This document shows positions 1 to 11,935 of a DNA stretch of 64,000 bases, piece after piece. This stretch comes from Lunularia cruciata (Eukaryota; Streptophyta; Marchantiopsida; Lunulariales; Lunulariaceae). Numbering within the stretch: the stretch's first letter is position 1; each line of letters begins with the position of its first letter. The stretch spans positions 4,593,001-4,657,000 of the forward strand of contig OX419756.1 of the NCBI GenBank assembly GCA_948567375.1, in the 5' to 3' direction. The notes under the pieces were generated by a model that was not told the DNA's origin, did no database searches, and saw nothing but the letters and a program-made list of their open reading frames with translations. A program made the position numbers and the translations under genes.

Positions 1-830
1 ATCTACCAAAGGGATTACCCTCTGATTGTGGTATGCCCTTCAATATTGAGTTATTACCAAGGAGTACTCCAATGAGTAGACCAATCTATCAATTATTACG
101 AAAAGAGTTGGAGGAATTGCAAACAACACTCATGGAGTTGTTGGAGAAAGATTTCATACAACATAGTGTATCTCCTTGGGGAGCACCAATACTATTTGTT
201 CTAAAGAAGGATGAAGGAATTTTTTTCTATATTGATTACATGGGCTCAATAAACAAACAATGAAGAATGCATACCCCTTGCCTCAAATTGATGACTTGCT
301 TTATCAATTGAGTGAAGCACTACACTTCTCCAAGTTGGATCTTTGTAGTGGCTATTGGCAAATCCCTATTGATATGAAGGATGTGCAAAAGACTACCTTT
401 TGCACAAGGTATAGACAATTTGAGTGGAGAGTTTTGCTTGTTGGGCTCACTAATGCTCCAGCAATCTTCATGGATCAGATGCATTGGGTGTTGGATGGAC
501 TGTTGGATTGGTACATGGTGGTGTTCTTGGATGGTATTTGAATCTACAGTAAGACAAAGGTAGAACACGTGAATCATGTGTGAGAAATCCTAAGACAACT
601 ATGACAATGGAAGTTTTATTGCAAGAAGTCAAAGTGTACCTTTTGGTAGAAGAAAGTTACCTTCTTGGGTCACAAGATCTCATCAAAGGGGGGTCAAGTT
701 TGAAGTGGAGAAAATCAAGGCCATTATTGATTGGCCTACTCCAAAGGATGCTATTGAAGTATGAACATTTAATGGATTGGCTAGCTTTTACCAACAGTTC
801 ATCCACTATTATGCTCATGTGGCCGCACCA
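1..830 (+). pseudogene. Reverse transcriptase, family B (broken)
   Basis: Three overlapping reading-frame pieces (33-263, 260-541, 580-834) together cover a Ty3-type reverse transcriptase. Recognisable parts are the segment before motif A (PWGAPILFV), LDLCSGYWQIP (LDLRSGYHQI in typical copies), LVGLTNAPAIFMDQM, and the catalytic loop. The loop reads VVFLDG instead of FLDD, so the second catalytic aspartate is lost, and a TGA follows two codons later. FLGH-like sequence follows near 660 in another frame. The enzyme would copy element RNA into DNA. This copy cannot. Confidence 0.88.
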
Positions 831-1330
831 TTGACTTATCTCTTGGGGAAGAACTTGAGCTTTCAATGGACCAACAAGCATAAAAGAGCATTCCAAAAGC
901 TAAACAATATGGTGCCGTCAAGACCAATTCTTCAACCATATGATCATCAACTACCATGTGTGGTTGATTTTGATACTTCTAACTTTGCAATTGGAGTCGT
1001 GTTGCAATAAGAATTCACAAATGGATCGTATTGCATTGCCTTGTGTCTTGCAGACTAAAAACAACAATAAGGAATTATTTTGCTTGGGATTGGGAACAAC
1101 TAGTGATGGTATATGCTACCAAGGTATGGAAGCATTATTTCTTGGGAAAAAAGTGGTCATGCGAATTGATCACAAGCCCTTGTTGCAAACATTACATTTG
1201 GAACACATGAAAAGTTGACATCATCGATGGGAGGAACAACTATTGTTGTTTGACATCAAACTTGAGTACAAACCTGGTTGGTTCCATGTCATCCTTGATG
1301 CCTTATCCCAATGACATGATTTGAAGTCTC
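830..1330 (+). pseudogene. RNase H, family B (broken)
   Basis: The ORF at 777-1010 contains QWTNKHKRAFQKL, the tether typical of Ty3 elements, then VVDFDTSNFAIGVVL, the start of the RNase H domain with its first acidic residue, followed by a TAA. Later pieces in other frames recall the DHKPLLQTL and EYKPG segments. The domain would remove RNA from the RNA-DNA hybrid during reverse transcription. Frameshifts make it inactive. Confidence 0.75.
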
Positions 1331-1424
1331 TTCCTCTCATCACAACAACAATATTACAATGGTATCCGTTGATTCCAAAGTCCAAATTGAGTTCCAAACA
1401 ACTCTATAACAAGATCCTTTCTTT

Positions 1425-2135
1425 CAAATGGTACAAGGTTGTCTTGTAGCATATGACAAGGAGTACAATAACTTCTTTTACAAGGAAAGCCTTCTATTCC
1501 ATGAGGACCATATCTATGTTCTAGCCAAAGGTGATCTCCGACTTGTGTGCCTTCAAGAAGCCCATGATTTACCAATTGTTGGTCACATGGGTGTGGAAAC
1601 GACCTTAGATACCCTCCAACACAAATGGTGGTGGCCCAACATGGCACAAGATGGTTGTGAGTTTGTCCGATCATGTGAGAGCTGCCAATGCAACAAGACC
1701 AATAACCAAAAACCGAGTGGACTACTTCAACCACTTCCCATTCCATCTTCTCATTGGGAACATGTGAGCTTAGATCTCATCACATCTTTGCCCAAGACAA
1801 AGCAAGATCACACAACCATTGTGGTGTTTGTGGATAAGCTTAGTAAGCAAATCCATTTGGCACCAACCGTTGATATTGTGGATACTCCAACCTTGGCCCA
1901 CAATGTATTCAAGCATCATGGGATGTCGTGTGTTCTCATCTCCAATTGTGATCCTCGCTTCACTGGAAAGTTTAGGCAAGCACTCTTCCAAATACTCAAC
2001 ATCAAGCTTGCTTTGTCCACGGCCTATCATCTCAAATTGATGGGCAAACTAAATGCGCAAATTGCACCTTGGAGGATATGCTTTTTGCCTTTGTCAATGT
2101 TCACCATACCAATTGGGATTAATGTCTTGTAGTTA
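1425..2135 (+). pseudogene. Integrase, family B (partly open)
   Basis: An open stretch of 234 codons (1428-2132) holds an HHCC zinc-binding domain (HDLPIVGHMG ... SCESCQCNK), then the core with LDLITSLP carrying the first aspartate and ISNCDPRFTGKF carrying the second. The third acidic position, which follows STAYH in relatives, reads KLNAQ here, so the DDE triad is incomplete. The protein would insert element DNA into the chromosome. This is the best preserved part of the copy, but it is catalytically dead. Confidence 0.85.
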
Positions 2136-2339
2136 TAGAGTTTTCATACAATAATTCCAAATAGGCAAGCACCAAATTCTCTCTTTTCTTCCTTAATTTT
2201 GGTCAAGATCCACTTGTTCCAAATTCTCTTCTTGCTCCTCCTCAATTTCATGTCCCTCATACTTCCACCTTCTTGACTACTATATCTCAATCCTTCCAAC
2301 AAGCCAAATCTCATCTCCTTGTTGCCCTAAATTGTCAAA

Positions 2340-2890
2340 AACAATATGAAACCCACCCTTGTTGCCCTAAATTGTCAAAAACAATATGAAACCCACCATC
2401 ATTGTGATCTCACCTTTCACATTCGTGATAAATTCATGCTCTCATCTAGTAACCTACCCCTCCCACTTGATACCCAAGTCCATAAACTTGCTCCTAATTG
2501 GATAGGACCCTTTGAGGTCACACAAATCATTTCTCATGTTGCTTATTGACTTGCTTTGCCTTATCATATACGCATCCACCCCGTCTTTCATATTTCCAAG
2601 TTGAAACCCTTTGTCCCTAATCTATCTTCTTTTTCCTCTTGTGTCCAACCTCCTCCTTCTCTCATCTTTATCAATGGTCATAAGGAATATGAAGTTGATT
2701 GTATCTTGATGTGTTGCCACATTCAAGGAGACCGTCGACAATATACAAAATACAAGGTCCTTTGGAAAGGGTATCCTCTTCATGATGCCACCTGGGAACC
2801 TCTTTCTCATCTCTAGAATAAACAAATGGCCATCTAGGAGTCTGAAGCTTCAATGGCAATGAGGACATCACCAACTAGCGGTGGGGGAAT
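2340..2890 (+). pseudogene. Integrase C-terminus and chromodomain, family B
   Basis: The ORFs at 2346-2549 and 2556-2816 encode the integrase C-terminal GPF/Y-like region (LAPNWIGPFEVTQII), then FHISKLKPFVP and a chromodomain with YEVDCIL, YKVLWKGYPLHDATWEP. Chromodomains direct chromovirus insertion to particular chromatin. One TGA (after SHVAY) separates the two ORFs. A 45-bp tandem repeat lies just upstream (about 2300-2400, ACCCTTGTTGCCCTAAATTG repeated). Confidence 0.85.
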
Positions 2891-2891
2891 A

Positions 2892-3304
2892 TGTAACAAT
2901 ATGGAGTTTAGTGATGAAGTTAGTTAGGGCTAATGAAGTAGTAAATAGACCAAATTAGCCTAAAATATTCCATAAGTATGTAAGAAGCTTCTTGGGAAGC
3001 TTCTCGGCTAGTTTAGCTTGCACCACAAGTAAGTCGTTGCTAGAAGCTTCCAATTAGCTTAGCTTGCAAGCCAAATAGACGACTTCTAGAAGGAAGTTTC
3101 TTGAGAAGCTTCTTGGTTAACTTGGCTTGCACTCCAAGAAAGTGGCTCAAGGAAGCTTCTTGAGAAGCTTCTCAAAAGCCTTGTATGCTCCCTATAAATA
3201 CCAACACCAAAGCTCATGCTAGGCATTTGGAGTTTACACACATTCAAGTGCCACAATGTGATCTTTCATTCTCCTATTTCTTTCCTCAATCTTGGTCTTT
3301 TACA
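2892..3304 (+). repeat. 3' LTR of family B element
   Basis: Begins TGTAACAATATGG directly after a purine tract (GGTGGGGGAATA, about 2879-2891) and ends GTCTTTTACA. Internal CCCTATAAATA near 3190 fits an LTR promoter. The same ends occur, reverse-complemented, at 15725-16188, 25742-26189 and 38646-39876. Length is 413 bp. Confidence 0.88.
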
Positions 3305-5550
3305 CTTTGTGAGAGTAGCAATGATGTGGTTCTTTCTTCTAAAGTAGAGGTAATTGATAGTGGAATTGACTTGGTTGAGGAGCATGGGATCTGTTCAACA
3401 ACCAATGGTTTAGGGCAAGTAATAGTAGCTAGATTGGAGGAGTTACTAGCTAGACCTACCTTTGAGCAAGTGCAGTTCACACTTGGTGTTGTCCTATCAG
3501 ATAATCAAAGGGGAATTTTCTGTTTGGTGGGACCTTCAAGGAAGGTGTATACACTACAGAGGGTCTTATTAGACTCTAGTGCATAACCTCTTATGTTGGG
3601 GAAGGTTGTACTTATTGATCTAAAACTACAAAAGACCAATGTGGAGAGGTGTCTATTTTAGATCCAAACATCTCTAGGGGTGGTTCTACATAGTACATCA
3701 TGTGTGGAAAGCTTGTTATCCAAATTCAGCATGGTCATCTGACTGATAACTCTATGGTGAGAGCTCAAGCTATTGCAATAGTAGTTGAATCATATGATGT
3801 GCTAGTTGGTGGAGCAATATTATACCCCAATTGTATAATATTGAGTATTGGGAGAAGATAACCTCCTATAGACCAGGTTGGTAGTCAGGTAAGGGACAAG
3901 TATGTTGCTCTCCATTACACTTTAGTAGTGGTAGTCTTGGCTCACTAAAATTAGTGACCATGGCATCCATTTCAACTTTTAGTGGTTCTATTACTTGGCC
4001 TAATGACTTATTGGAGGGGAAAGCTCATGCAAAGGATACTCTAGTGCTAGAGGAGATCACTTGGATTTGGAGTACAAGTGGGATTGTTCCATCTCCCTTG
4101 GATGTTCCATTGTGGAGTTTTGAGGAGGCATTGCAATAACATGCAGATCAGTTGGTGCAATAGGCTTGGAGTGGAGCCTTTGTACCACCCGGAGACAAGT
4201 ATGAGGATGAGCCTCAAAAGTCTATCTTCTTATCACCTTTGGATACAATACTCATTGCTTGGCAATATCTAGTAGAGCAAGTATATCTATTAGAGTTGTT
4301 TGGTGGGATTAACACTAGACTAGATGCAATATTACAAGTAGGTATATGAGTACAAAGGTACTTGTATGTGGAGAGAGATGAGATTGCTAAGCAAGTCTCT
4401 TTACATCATGTGGCACACTTGGCCTCTTGATATCTTGAGTTATTATCAATGTCAATAGTCAAGGGTTACCAAAGACCCTACCAGTAGACGTTTCCTTGAT
4501 GGGAGCACAAGATTTGGAAAGATATAGTCCCATTTATTTGATTATTTTTGGATGGCCATGTTAAGGAGATAGACACTTGGCCAAGGTTAGGGTCTTCAAG
4601 ATCCTTGTTCTAGTGTGTTTTGGGAGATGTTACTTGTTCTATGATATCCTAGGTTTTTTAGTCCATTTTTGTACCCTATATTTTGGAGCACATCCCTTTG
4701 ATGGGTGATTCTCCAACTCGAGTGGTGGTGAGTACACATCAAGTCCATTCTTGGATGAGATCTACCATGTTGTTGGATGCAACCAAAGTGGGATCATGGG
4801 CAATTGTCTTCATCTTTGGTGGACAAACTTCTTACGCAATGAGGTTCTACAATGTGTTTATGATGGGATTCAACAACTAGACCACCTTACAATTGATGAT
4901 CCCTTTGACGTTGGGTGTGAGTCTCATATGGTGGTAATGATTGATATGTCACCTATGGTAGTGGTGAACCTTGTTGGATAGCCTAGATCCACTTTACCTA
5001 CACTTATGAGTTTCTTAGGCTCTCGTGTTTTTTGAGGAGGACTTAGACTTGTTAGGGACTCATAATTACAACATTTGGTGGAGTCCAACACCGATGAGAG
5101 GGAGCGGGTGATGAGTTTTTCATTGGTATTACTGTTGTGTCAAAGGCATCCATGCATCATGTGTTAGGTCAAACTATGGACCTAAATTGTTTGACCTAGA
5201 TTATGAAACTTAGCTTGGTAGAGCAACGTAGGATGTGCTTAATAGACATCACCACTCGGATGCTTGTGACCTTTGTGCCTATCAAGATGATTCAAGCACA
5301 TGCTAGGAGGAATGGACCAAGTGGGTAGGGTATTCTTGGGACACAACCAATGGTTACTAGTGAGGGTGGTCTACTTGGGATGCAACTAGAGGACGTATGG
5401 AGCTTGGAGCCAAATTAGAAGGATTTTTCCACACTAATGTTGGGACTTCTAGTGGTTGGGAGCAGGAAACATGACACTAATGCTCCAAGGGCCTAATGTA
5501 GCAGCCAATTAGTATGTCTTCTGCTCCTACATCAATTACATAAGATACTT
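3305..5550 (+). pseudogene. Protease and flanking spacer, family A
   Basis: Around 3565-3660 the sequence encodes LLDSSA-PLMLGK and LKLQKTNVERC, matching LLDSNAQPLMLEK in the copy at 32160. This is a retropepsin-like aspartyl protease start with the DSG motif altered to DSS. Downstream to about 5550 there is only homology to 32420-34200 with no long open frame. The region would have been the gag-pol linker and protease. Confidence 0.65.
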
Positions 5551-5559
5551 GGGAGCTAG

Positions 5560-6630
5560 ATCTTGGACCCAAGCTTATAGAAAGGGAAAGATAGAGAGTT
5601 TGGAGGTTCTTGAGGAGCTACACAAGTTGTTTTGCCTTCAATATGAAAGATTTGGGTGCTTTGAAAGGAGTTGGTATTTAGATTGAGTTGACTAATGGTA
5701 CACTAGTTTTTTGATTTCCCTATAAACATAGTGATATGGAGAGAGCATTGATTCAAAGCTAGAGTAGAGACCTTTTTGAGGTTGGTTTGGTAGAGATTTC
5801 ACATGGAGAGTATGTGTCAGCTATAGTGATGCCAAACCAAGAAAGATATGCATGGCAACTACATAGATAGGTGGATGTGTGGAGAATATTGTCTTATCAA
5901 CTTATAGACTAGAGATGATTAATATGCTATGCCCACTTCAAAGGGAATCTTTGATGCAATCTTTGATGCAATTGGGCATGCAAAGGTCTTTAGTACTTTA
6001 AATCTTTGAGCAAGATATCATCAATTGCCAATCAAGGAGGAGGATAAGTCCAAGACAACATTTTGGGCTATTGATCCTCACGATAAGGATGTATTATATT
6101 AATGGAGGTTCTCACCATTTGGGTTAAAGAATGATCCTATCGAGTTCTAGGGGGTCATGGACAGGATCCTAACAAGATTGGATTTTGCTCGGTGCTATAT
6201 TTATAAAATTTTGGTGTTTATCACTATTATGGAGGAGCATGAAAGATATTTGTTGGAGATGTTTGAGAGATTGAGATCTCATAGACTCAAATTACATTTT
6301 GGGAAGTGTAGATTCTTCCATGAGTAGGTTGAGTATTTGAGTCACACTATCTACCTTGGAGGACTTGGTGTTTGAAGATCAAGGTGGAGGCTATTGCACA
6401 TATTCATTAGCCTATGGATGTGATTAGATTGTGAGCATTCCTTGGGTTGGTAAAATTCTATTACCACTTTTGTTAAGAGGATTTAGAGCCATTGCCAAGG
6501 CCTTGACAAAGCTAACCAAGCTTACACAAGAGTGGTGTTGGGGAGATATGCAAGAGAGAGCTTTTCTAGAGCTCAAGGAGAGGTTGACATCTACTCCTAT
6601 TTTTAGGAGACCAATCAAAGGATGACCATT
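5560..6630 (+). pseudogene. Reverse transcriptase, family A (destroyed)
   Basis: Aligns with 34205-35266. Remnants include LDLGPKL, FSTLNL, LPIKEEDKSKTTFWAIDP and the tether region EWCWGDMQERAFLELKERLTSTPIF (open at 6431-6625). The YIDD box of the other copy reads YIYK here. Several in-frame stops replace glutamine or arginine codons. The copy is not functional. Confidence 0.8.
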
Positions 6631-6639
6631 ATAGGTTTA

Positions 6640-7000
6640 CATTGTTTGGAGTATGTTAGGGCTTGAAGTAGTGCTCACCCAACATGATGATGAGGAGAAG
6701 GAGTTTGTGGTAGCCTATGTTAGTTGCTCCAACAATTTAGTAGAGGAAAAGTATACTTAATATGAGGGAGAGTGCCTAGTAGTAGTATGGACAATAATAT
6801 TTTCAATGTTACCTATTTGGTAACTACTTCACTTTCATCATTGATCATCAACCATTGAAGTCATTGATGGAGTTTGACAAGCTTTTAGGGAAGCTTGCAA
6901 GATAGGCTCTGATTTTACAAGAGGATGATTTCACAATTATTCATAGATCTAGAGTGGTGAACTATGATGTAGATTGATTGAGTAGATATCCTAGCCATGT
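6640..7000 (+). pseudogene. RNase H, family A (broken)
   Basis: Fragments in several frames recall a Ty3 RNase H: VWSMLGLEVVLTQHDDE, VAYVSCSNN, a YEGECL-like segment, and IIDHQPLKSLMEFDKL near 6840-6890, then the HRSRVVNYDVD segment before the integrase. This region is deleted from the other family A copy at 29294-36887. Confidence 0.65.
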
Positions 7001-7349
7001 CCTAGCCAACATGACCATATTGGAGCACATTGGCATGGTGAGACAAATGAGGCAATGGTGCCATGTTGTCATGCATTTATCTTTCTTTGTATATTTTTTG
7101 AAGCTTTAGTGGTATCTCTCTTGGTGCATAAAAGAGGAGTTATTGAGGTCAGAGATCCAGAGGGTGGAGATATTGGTACAGTTTATCAAGACATTCATGA
7201 TGATATCTTAGTGATGGATTATCTTTGCATTGGTGTTGTGGGTGGCATAGTTGAGACCAAGGAGAGAGATCATGTTCTCCAGCCAAGTGGTTTAGATTCA
7301 AGGGCATACACCTTCTTTTTGTATGAAAGGATGGTAGAGTGCAAGTAGT

Positions 7350-8600
7350 ACCACTTTCATATCAAAGATCACAATTTGTCTGTCATGCGCATGAAGAGCT
7401 AGGACATTTTGGAGTAAAGCATAGATATAGCTTACTCTAGAGTCAATATTGGTGGCACAATATGTAGACTAATGTGTAATAGTTTGTTAATAGATGTGTG
7501 GTTTATGACCAAGTTAGAGCATCATTTAATGCTCCTATGCCACAATTACAACCATTACCTATCATGGGATTGGGTTATTGTTGGAGTTTAGACTTTGTTG
7601 GACCTTTACCATTAACTATGAGACATCATCAGTATGTTTTGGTGATGGTGGAGCACTTCTCCAAGTGGATTAAGTTGGTAGTACTTCATGACAAGTCCAA
7701 TGAAAAGATGGCTTACTTATTATTGGATCGGGTTCTTAGTCATTTTGGTGCATTAATTGAGGTTTTGACTGATTAGGGTACAAAGTTCTCAGGAGAATTT
7801 AAGGTCTTGTGTGAGAAGGTTTTGATTGATCATCAAATTACCTCCTAAGATCACCTTGAGATTGATGGCTTAATAGAGAGAGTGGTTGAGATGGTGAAGA
7901 GAGGATTGTGGAAGTATGGTTTGGAAAAAGGCCACTTGGGAGATTGAGATCTCTAGTTACCTTGGTTGGCCATGGGCTATCGGTTCAGCCGGCAAGCTTC
8001 CTTAGCATCACCTCTCTCCTTACCTTCTACTCTATGGATGAGATCCAAATTTACCTATAGCTAGTCGTCAAGATGTTATTATATTTTTGGACTTAGATGA
8101 TCCTAACATAAAGGTGAACATATATTCTCAACATGCAGAGATCTTTTGGAGAGTGATGTTGAAAGCCTTTGAGAACTTGGCAATTGCTCAACATAAGGAT
8201 ACCTTATGCTATGCTACCATTCAAGGAGGAGGTTATAGACCCTTGTTCCATTGATTTCATCCAGGTGACTATGTGTACCTACATCAAACAACATCAATGA
8301 TACTTGATGTTACTACATGCCGCACTATCTTGAAAATGCATGAGGTTTTGCCTTTTCGAGTCCTCATGTTGAAAGGACATGATGGTGTTATTCAAAAGGA
8401 TCATGTGTGCAATTGTGCACCATGCCACCTCCCAAACATTGATGGTACTATGGACCCAAGCTTGACACTTGTACATACAAGCTTGCGGTGTATGTTATGT
8501 GATGGTAGAGTTGCTACTATATTGGTGTATGATAGTTGTTTGAGAGGATGGAATATGGTATGTTTGACTCTTCCCCTCATGGTGGTTCCTTAGAGATAGT
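7350..8600 (+). pseudogene. Integrase, family A (DDE residues still visible)
   Basis: The open stretch 7498-7776 encodes the core: SLDFVGPLP with the first aspartate, YVLVMVEHFSKWIKLV, then EVLTD followed by TAG and GTKFSGEF with the second aspartate. After another stop, DGLIERVVEMVKRGL supplies the glutamate. A zinc-binding segment (HEELGHFGVKH) precedes it near 7390. C-terminal sequence continues to about 8590 (FENLAIAQHKDTLCYATIQGGGY, LPNIDGTMDPSL). This shows that family A used a DDE integrase, not a tyrosine recombinase. Confidence 0.82.
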
Positions 8601-9157
8601 GGTTATGTCCTAGATATACTTGACATAGAGCTAGTTCACTCTTTATATGTTACAGATTACAAACAAGAGACTAATGATAGGGCTTGATAACACCCAACTT
8701 CTTGATCTTTGCCCACCATAGGATATACCATATACTTGGAGTAGATGGCTATATGGAGTTAGAGGGACCTAACCGCCAACTAGGGGGCGATTGTGGCACT
8801 TTAGAGTCCATGTATGACTTATGTGTGAGTTTTGCTTTTATAGTGTTTAATGTTATGAACAATGTATGTTGTGTAGTGATGTATATATATGTGACAACTA
8901 TCACAACATTTGTGGTGTCAAAGCTAGATTGCTTGAACATTAGAGTAGTAGTGTTGGTAGTTAGATGTATTTTGGTAATTATTCATGGACTTCTTGTTGA
9001 CAGTTCTATTTCATATTTGGGGTACTGATCACATGGTTGGACCCACCATCACTTGCACCATTTGCATCATGAGGGTGCCATCAAGGGGACCATTAGGGTT
9101 GGAGATCTAGGTCAAATCAAAAGTATACCTTTGAAGTGTGGCCCTAAAGGGCTCACT

Positions 9158-9903
9158 TGTAATACCAAATAGCTAAACATATCATTTAGAGGTGAAAATT
9201 GGCTTGATAACATATGGAAAGATGTTATATATGATGGGGTAAGTAGATCAGATAGGGGTGTCACCAAAAGAATACTTCTAATAAGGGAAGAGCCAAAAAT
9301 AACTTAAATCTGTAATACCAAAAGCTAGACATATTATCTAGAGGTCAAAATTGGCTTGGTAACCTTTGGAAGAATGTTATGTCTGATGTGCTAGGTATAT
9401 CAGATAGAGGTATCACCAAAGGATGACTTTTACTAATAGTGCAAGAGCCAAAAATAGCTTGGAAACTTCAAAGCCAATTTTGGAAGCCTAAATGGATGAA
9501 TTAGACCTCAAAATGTGCAATTTTTCCCATAATAGAGGAAAGGCTAGCCTTCCTTCCCCCAAGATTTTCTCATTGAGAGCTTTCTAATGGTACCTCACCT
9601 ATGCAATTTGGAGATTCCTATAAGAATATTCCCTAAAGATTCTCTTTGGTCAAAGATGGTTTGACAAACCAGAAAGGATCAATATTGATCAATATCACCC
9701 ATGCATGTAATTAATCTAAGTGTAGAGCTTGTTGACATGTTACCAATCCATGTCTCTGATCCAAGGTGGAGCTTCCTTTGAAAGAGCCCTCTTTGTTATA
9801 TAATATAGTCAAGGTGCTCCTTTGGAGCATTGGAGGTTGAGTGTGAAACTATATGTTTCTTCTTCTATGTTTTTCTTTGGTTTCCTATCCTCAAAAGATT
9901 ACA
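9158..9903 (+). repeat. Family C solo LTR with 5-bp target duplication
   Basis: Starts TGTAATACC and ends AGATTACA. It is flanked by TCACT at 9153-9157 and TCACT at 9904-9908. Removing it restores the family A repeat (CTCACTTCT...GTTGAGCC, compare 36418-36445). An internal segment is imperfectly duplicated (TGTAATACCAAA near 9158 and 9332). Length is 746 bp. Confidence 0.92.
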
Positions 9904-10176
9904 TCACTTCTCTCATGTTGAGCCTTTGAGTTCCTGGCTGTGGTGGACAGAGGCCATCAAGCATCACTTGGAGTCTCTTAGCTAGAGTGGGTTTGATTGT
10001 GATCAATGTCCAAAGGTTGGCAGATTATTGAGTGCATGATCAAGTACTAATCTGATTTTAGTGTAATTTGAGTTGAAGAATAATTGATTATTGTGACAAT
10101 TTAGAGTACATGTATGACTTATGTGTCAGTTGTGCTTTTATAGTGTATGATCTTGACAATGATGTATGTTTTGTAG

Positions 10177-10177
<1 letters not shown>

Positions 10178-10214
<37 letters not shown>
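10178..10214 (+). repeat. (TA)n microsatellite in B2
   Basis: About 18 AT units at the position where other copies read GATGTATATATGCA. It is probably an expansion of the short native TATATA in the family A repeat. Confidence 0.95.
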
Positions 10215-10217
<3 letters not shown>

Positions 10218-11935
10218 TGAAAAAAAAAAGATTTATCCAAGCATGGATGAACTATATCATTCATCAAACTCATGGAAGTGGTTTGTGCATTATGAGGCCA
10301 AACTACATCACCAAGTAATGAAAGTGACCATATATTGTTCAAATGGCAATTTTGTGTACATCTTCCTCCATAATACTAAGTAAGTTGTAATTGCTCCATA
10401 GATCAAGTTTGATGAAGTGCTTGGCCCTATTGAGTTGATTGAACAGGTCATCCATGCAACAATGGGTATTTGTTCTTCAATGTTTATTGATTTAGTCCTT
10501 GGTAGTCAATGCACATGTGCATTGTCCCATCCTTCTTCACAAACAAGACAAGAGCCCCATAAGATGCATTGGATTGGATAAACTCTTTTTATAGCATATA
10601 CTCAATTTGAGCCTTACACTCCTCCAACTCATGAGGTGATAGTCAATATGGGGCCTTACAAGGAGGTGTAAGGAGGTGTCTTCCCTAGAAGTATCTTGAT
10701 TTTATGATCTACTCTCCTTTTTGGTGGTAATCATGAGGGTAAATCATCCAAAAAGACATCTTGAAACTCATTGACCACATCTTTCAAGTTCTTAAGAATT
10801 TGTCAATTGAGTTGTATACTCTGGACTTCTCTTATTAGACCCATGAAAAATCCATCTATCTTACCAATAGATGTTGTCCTTATGATATAGGAGGCAATTC
10901 TTGCCTTTGTGATCTTTCTTTAACTCCAAAGATCTCCCATTGCTAGTTCTCATTACTTTCTTTCTCTAATTGACCATGGGGTTGTAATGCTCCATCCATA
11001 GCATACCTAAGATCATATCATAAGAGCTAATTATATCATTCATCACTCAATTGCTTCTTGATACTCTCCTATAAAGAGTGTTACCTTTTAAGGTAACAAC
11101 TCAATCCTCTCTATTTGACTATTAAGTAACTCTACTTCTTCATTCTCATCCTTCTCTAGTTCCATCCCTAACTTTATTGCAATAGATCAAGACAAGAAAT
11201 TCTCTATTGCTCTTGGGTCTATCAATACTCTCAACTGATTGCCTTCTAGGACTCCATTTACAATAATTAGTTGTGTTTTTGTCTTCTTCTACCTCTACAC
11301 ACTTGTCTTCTTCCTTCCCCCGCTTTTACTCTTCTCCATCAAGCCAATAAGGCCATGAGGTACATTTATTGGTAATCTTTGTTTTCCAATGTGATTTCAA
11401 CATCCTACTCTTCAATTCATCTCTCCATGTTATTCAAAGGTTGCTTGTATTGAGGCTAAGGGCCTCTAGGAAGATGAGCACAACAATTAATGGTTGTGTG
11501 CCAAACTCGACCACAATTTTAACAATGTTGTTATTTTGCTTAAGCCTCTTCCCCTTGAGGGACTACATCTCTCCTTTCTTTGACCTGTCCCTGTTTTTCT
11601 TGTAGCAATCATGCTACTTGGTCTTGAACCAAATGGTTCCCAATTCCATAAGAAATGGTCCTCCAAAGTGTGGTGTTTCAACCCGATAATGTTGAGCTTA
11701 GACTACCCCTTCACCTCCTCCAAGTGCCCCTTTTATTCTTTGAGCATAGGCAATGGGTTCAAAAATAGTGCAAGGAATTTGTACTATTACCTCTTTTTGA
11801 ATTGTGCTCTTTTAGCCCCTATTTGAAATTGTCAAGAGCTTTTGTTAGACTCATATTAGTTATCAAGACCTACAAATCAAGAAATGCTTCCATGTATGCT
11901 TGTAAGCTATTCTTTTGCTTCAACTCCCATAGTCC
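10218..11935 (-). mobile_element. Family D Ty3/gypsy gag-protease-RT fragment
   Basis: Read on the minus strand from 11935 down. There is a gag capsid segment (DYGSLKQKNSLQAYMEAF, ALDNFK-GLKEHN). Then a retropepsin region (about 11270-10950) reads VNGVLEGNQLRVLIDPRAIENFLS, with the DSGA box altered to DPRA. It later shows SYDMILG-like and MEHYNPMVN-like sequence. The N-terminal part of a reverse transcriptase follows (KLDL-SNYNLLSI, GHFHYLVM, PHNAQTTSMSLMNDIVHPCLDK). It stops where the catalytic loop would begin, at the end of the family A element (10217). All frames are broken. Confidence 0.75.

Larger units (their letters stand above)
1..3304 (+). mobile_element. Family B Ty3/gypsy chromovirus, 3' half
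   Basis: Decayed LTR retrotransposon entering from the left edge. In order it carries reverse transcriptase, RNase H, integrase, a C-terminal chromodomain, a purine-rich tract and a 3' LTR. Order and chromodomain identify the Ty3/gypsy chromovirus lineage. The reading frame is broken many times, so it is non-autonomous. Sequence after the LTR end (3304) continues directly as a family A element, so this copy probably inserted into that element. Related copies lie at 14109-16188, 24860-25470, 25742-39876 and 54871-56061. Confidence 0.9.
3305..10217 (+). mobile_element. Family A Ty3/gypsy element, 3' part (heavily mutated)
   Basis: Homologous along its length to the better preserved copy at 31905-36887. 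It begins inside the region before the protease and continues through protease, reverse transcriptase, RNase H, integrase and the 3' terminal repeats. Many stops sit at glutamine or arginine codons: LYQWRF in the other copy reads LY-stop-WRF, and KQVEY reads E-stop-VEY. The family B element at 1-3304 abuts its left end. A C-family solo LTR interrupts its terminal repeat. Confidence 0.85.
8791..10217 (+). repeat. Family A 3' terminal repeats B1-A2-B2
   Basis: After a purine-rich stretch (TAGGGGGCGA) comes B1 (about 8791-8890, TTGTGGCACTTTAGAG ... ATATATAT). Then comes A2 (about 8893-10090, interrupted by the C solo LTR, ending ATTGATTA), then B2 (10091-10217), a second copy of B1 ending TATGCA. 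The same B1-A2-B2 order ends the copy at 36056-36887. Confidence 0.7.

Noticed and set aside
10178-10214. AT run as a promoter TATA region
   Set aside because: It is a simple (TA)n expansion at a place where the other copies have a short TATATA in a terminal repeat.
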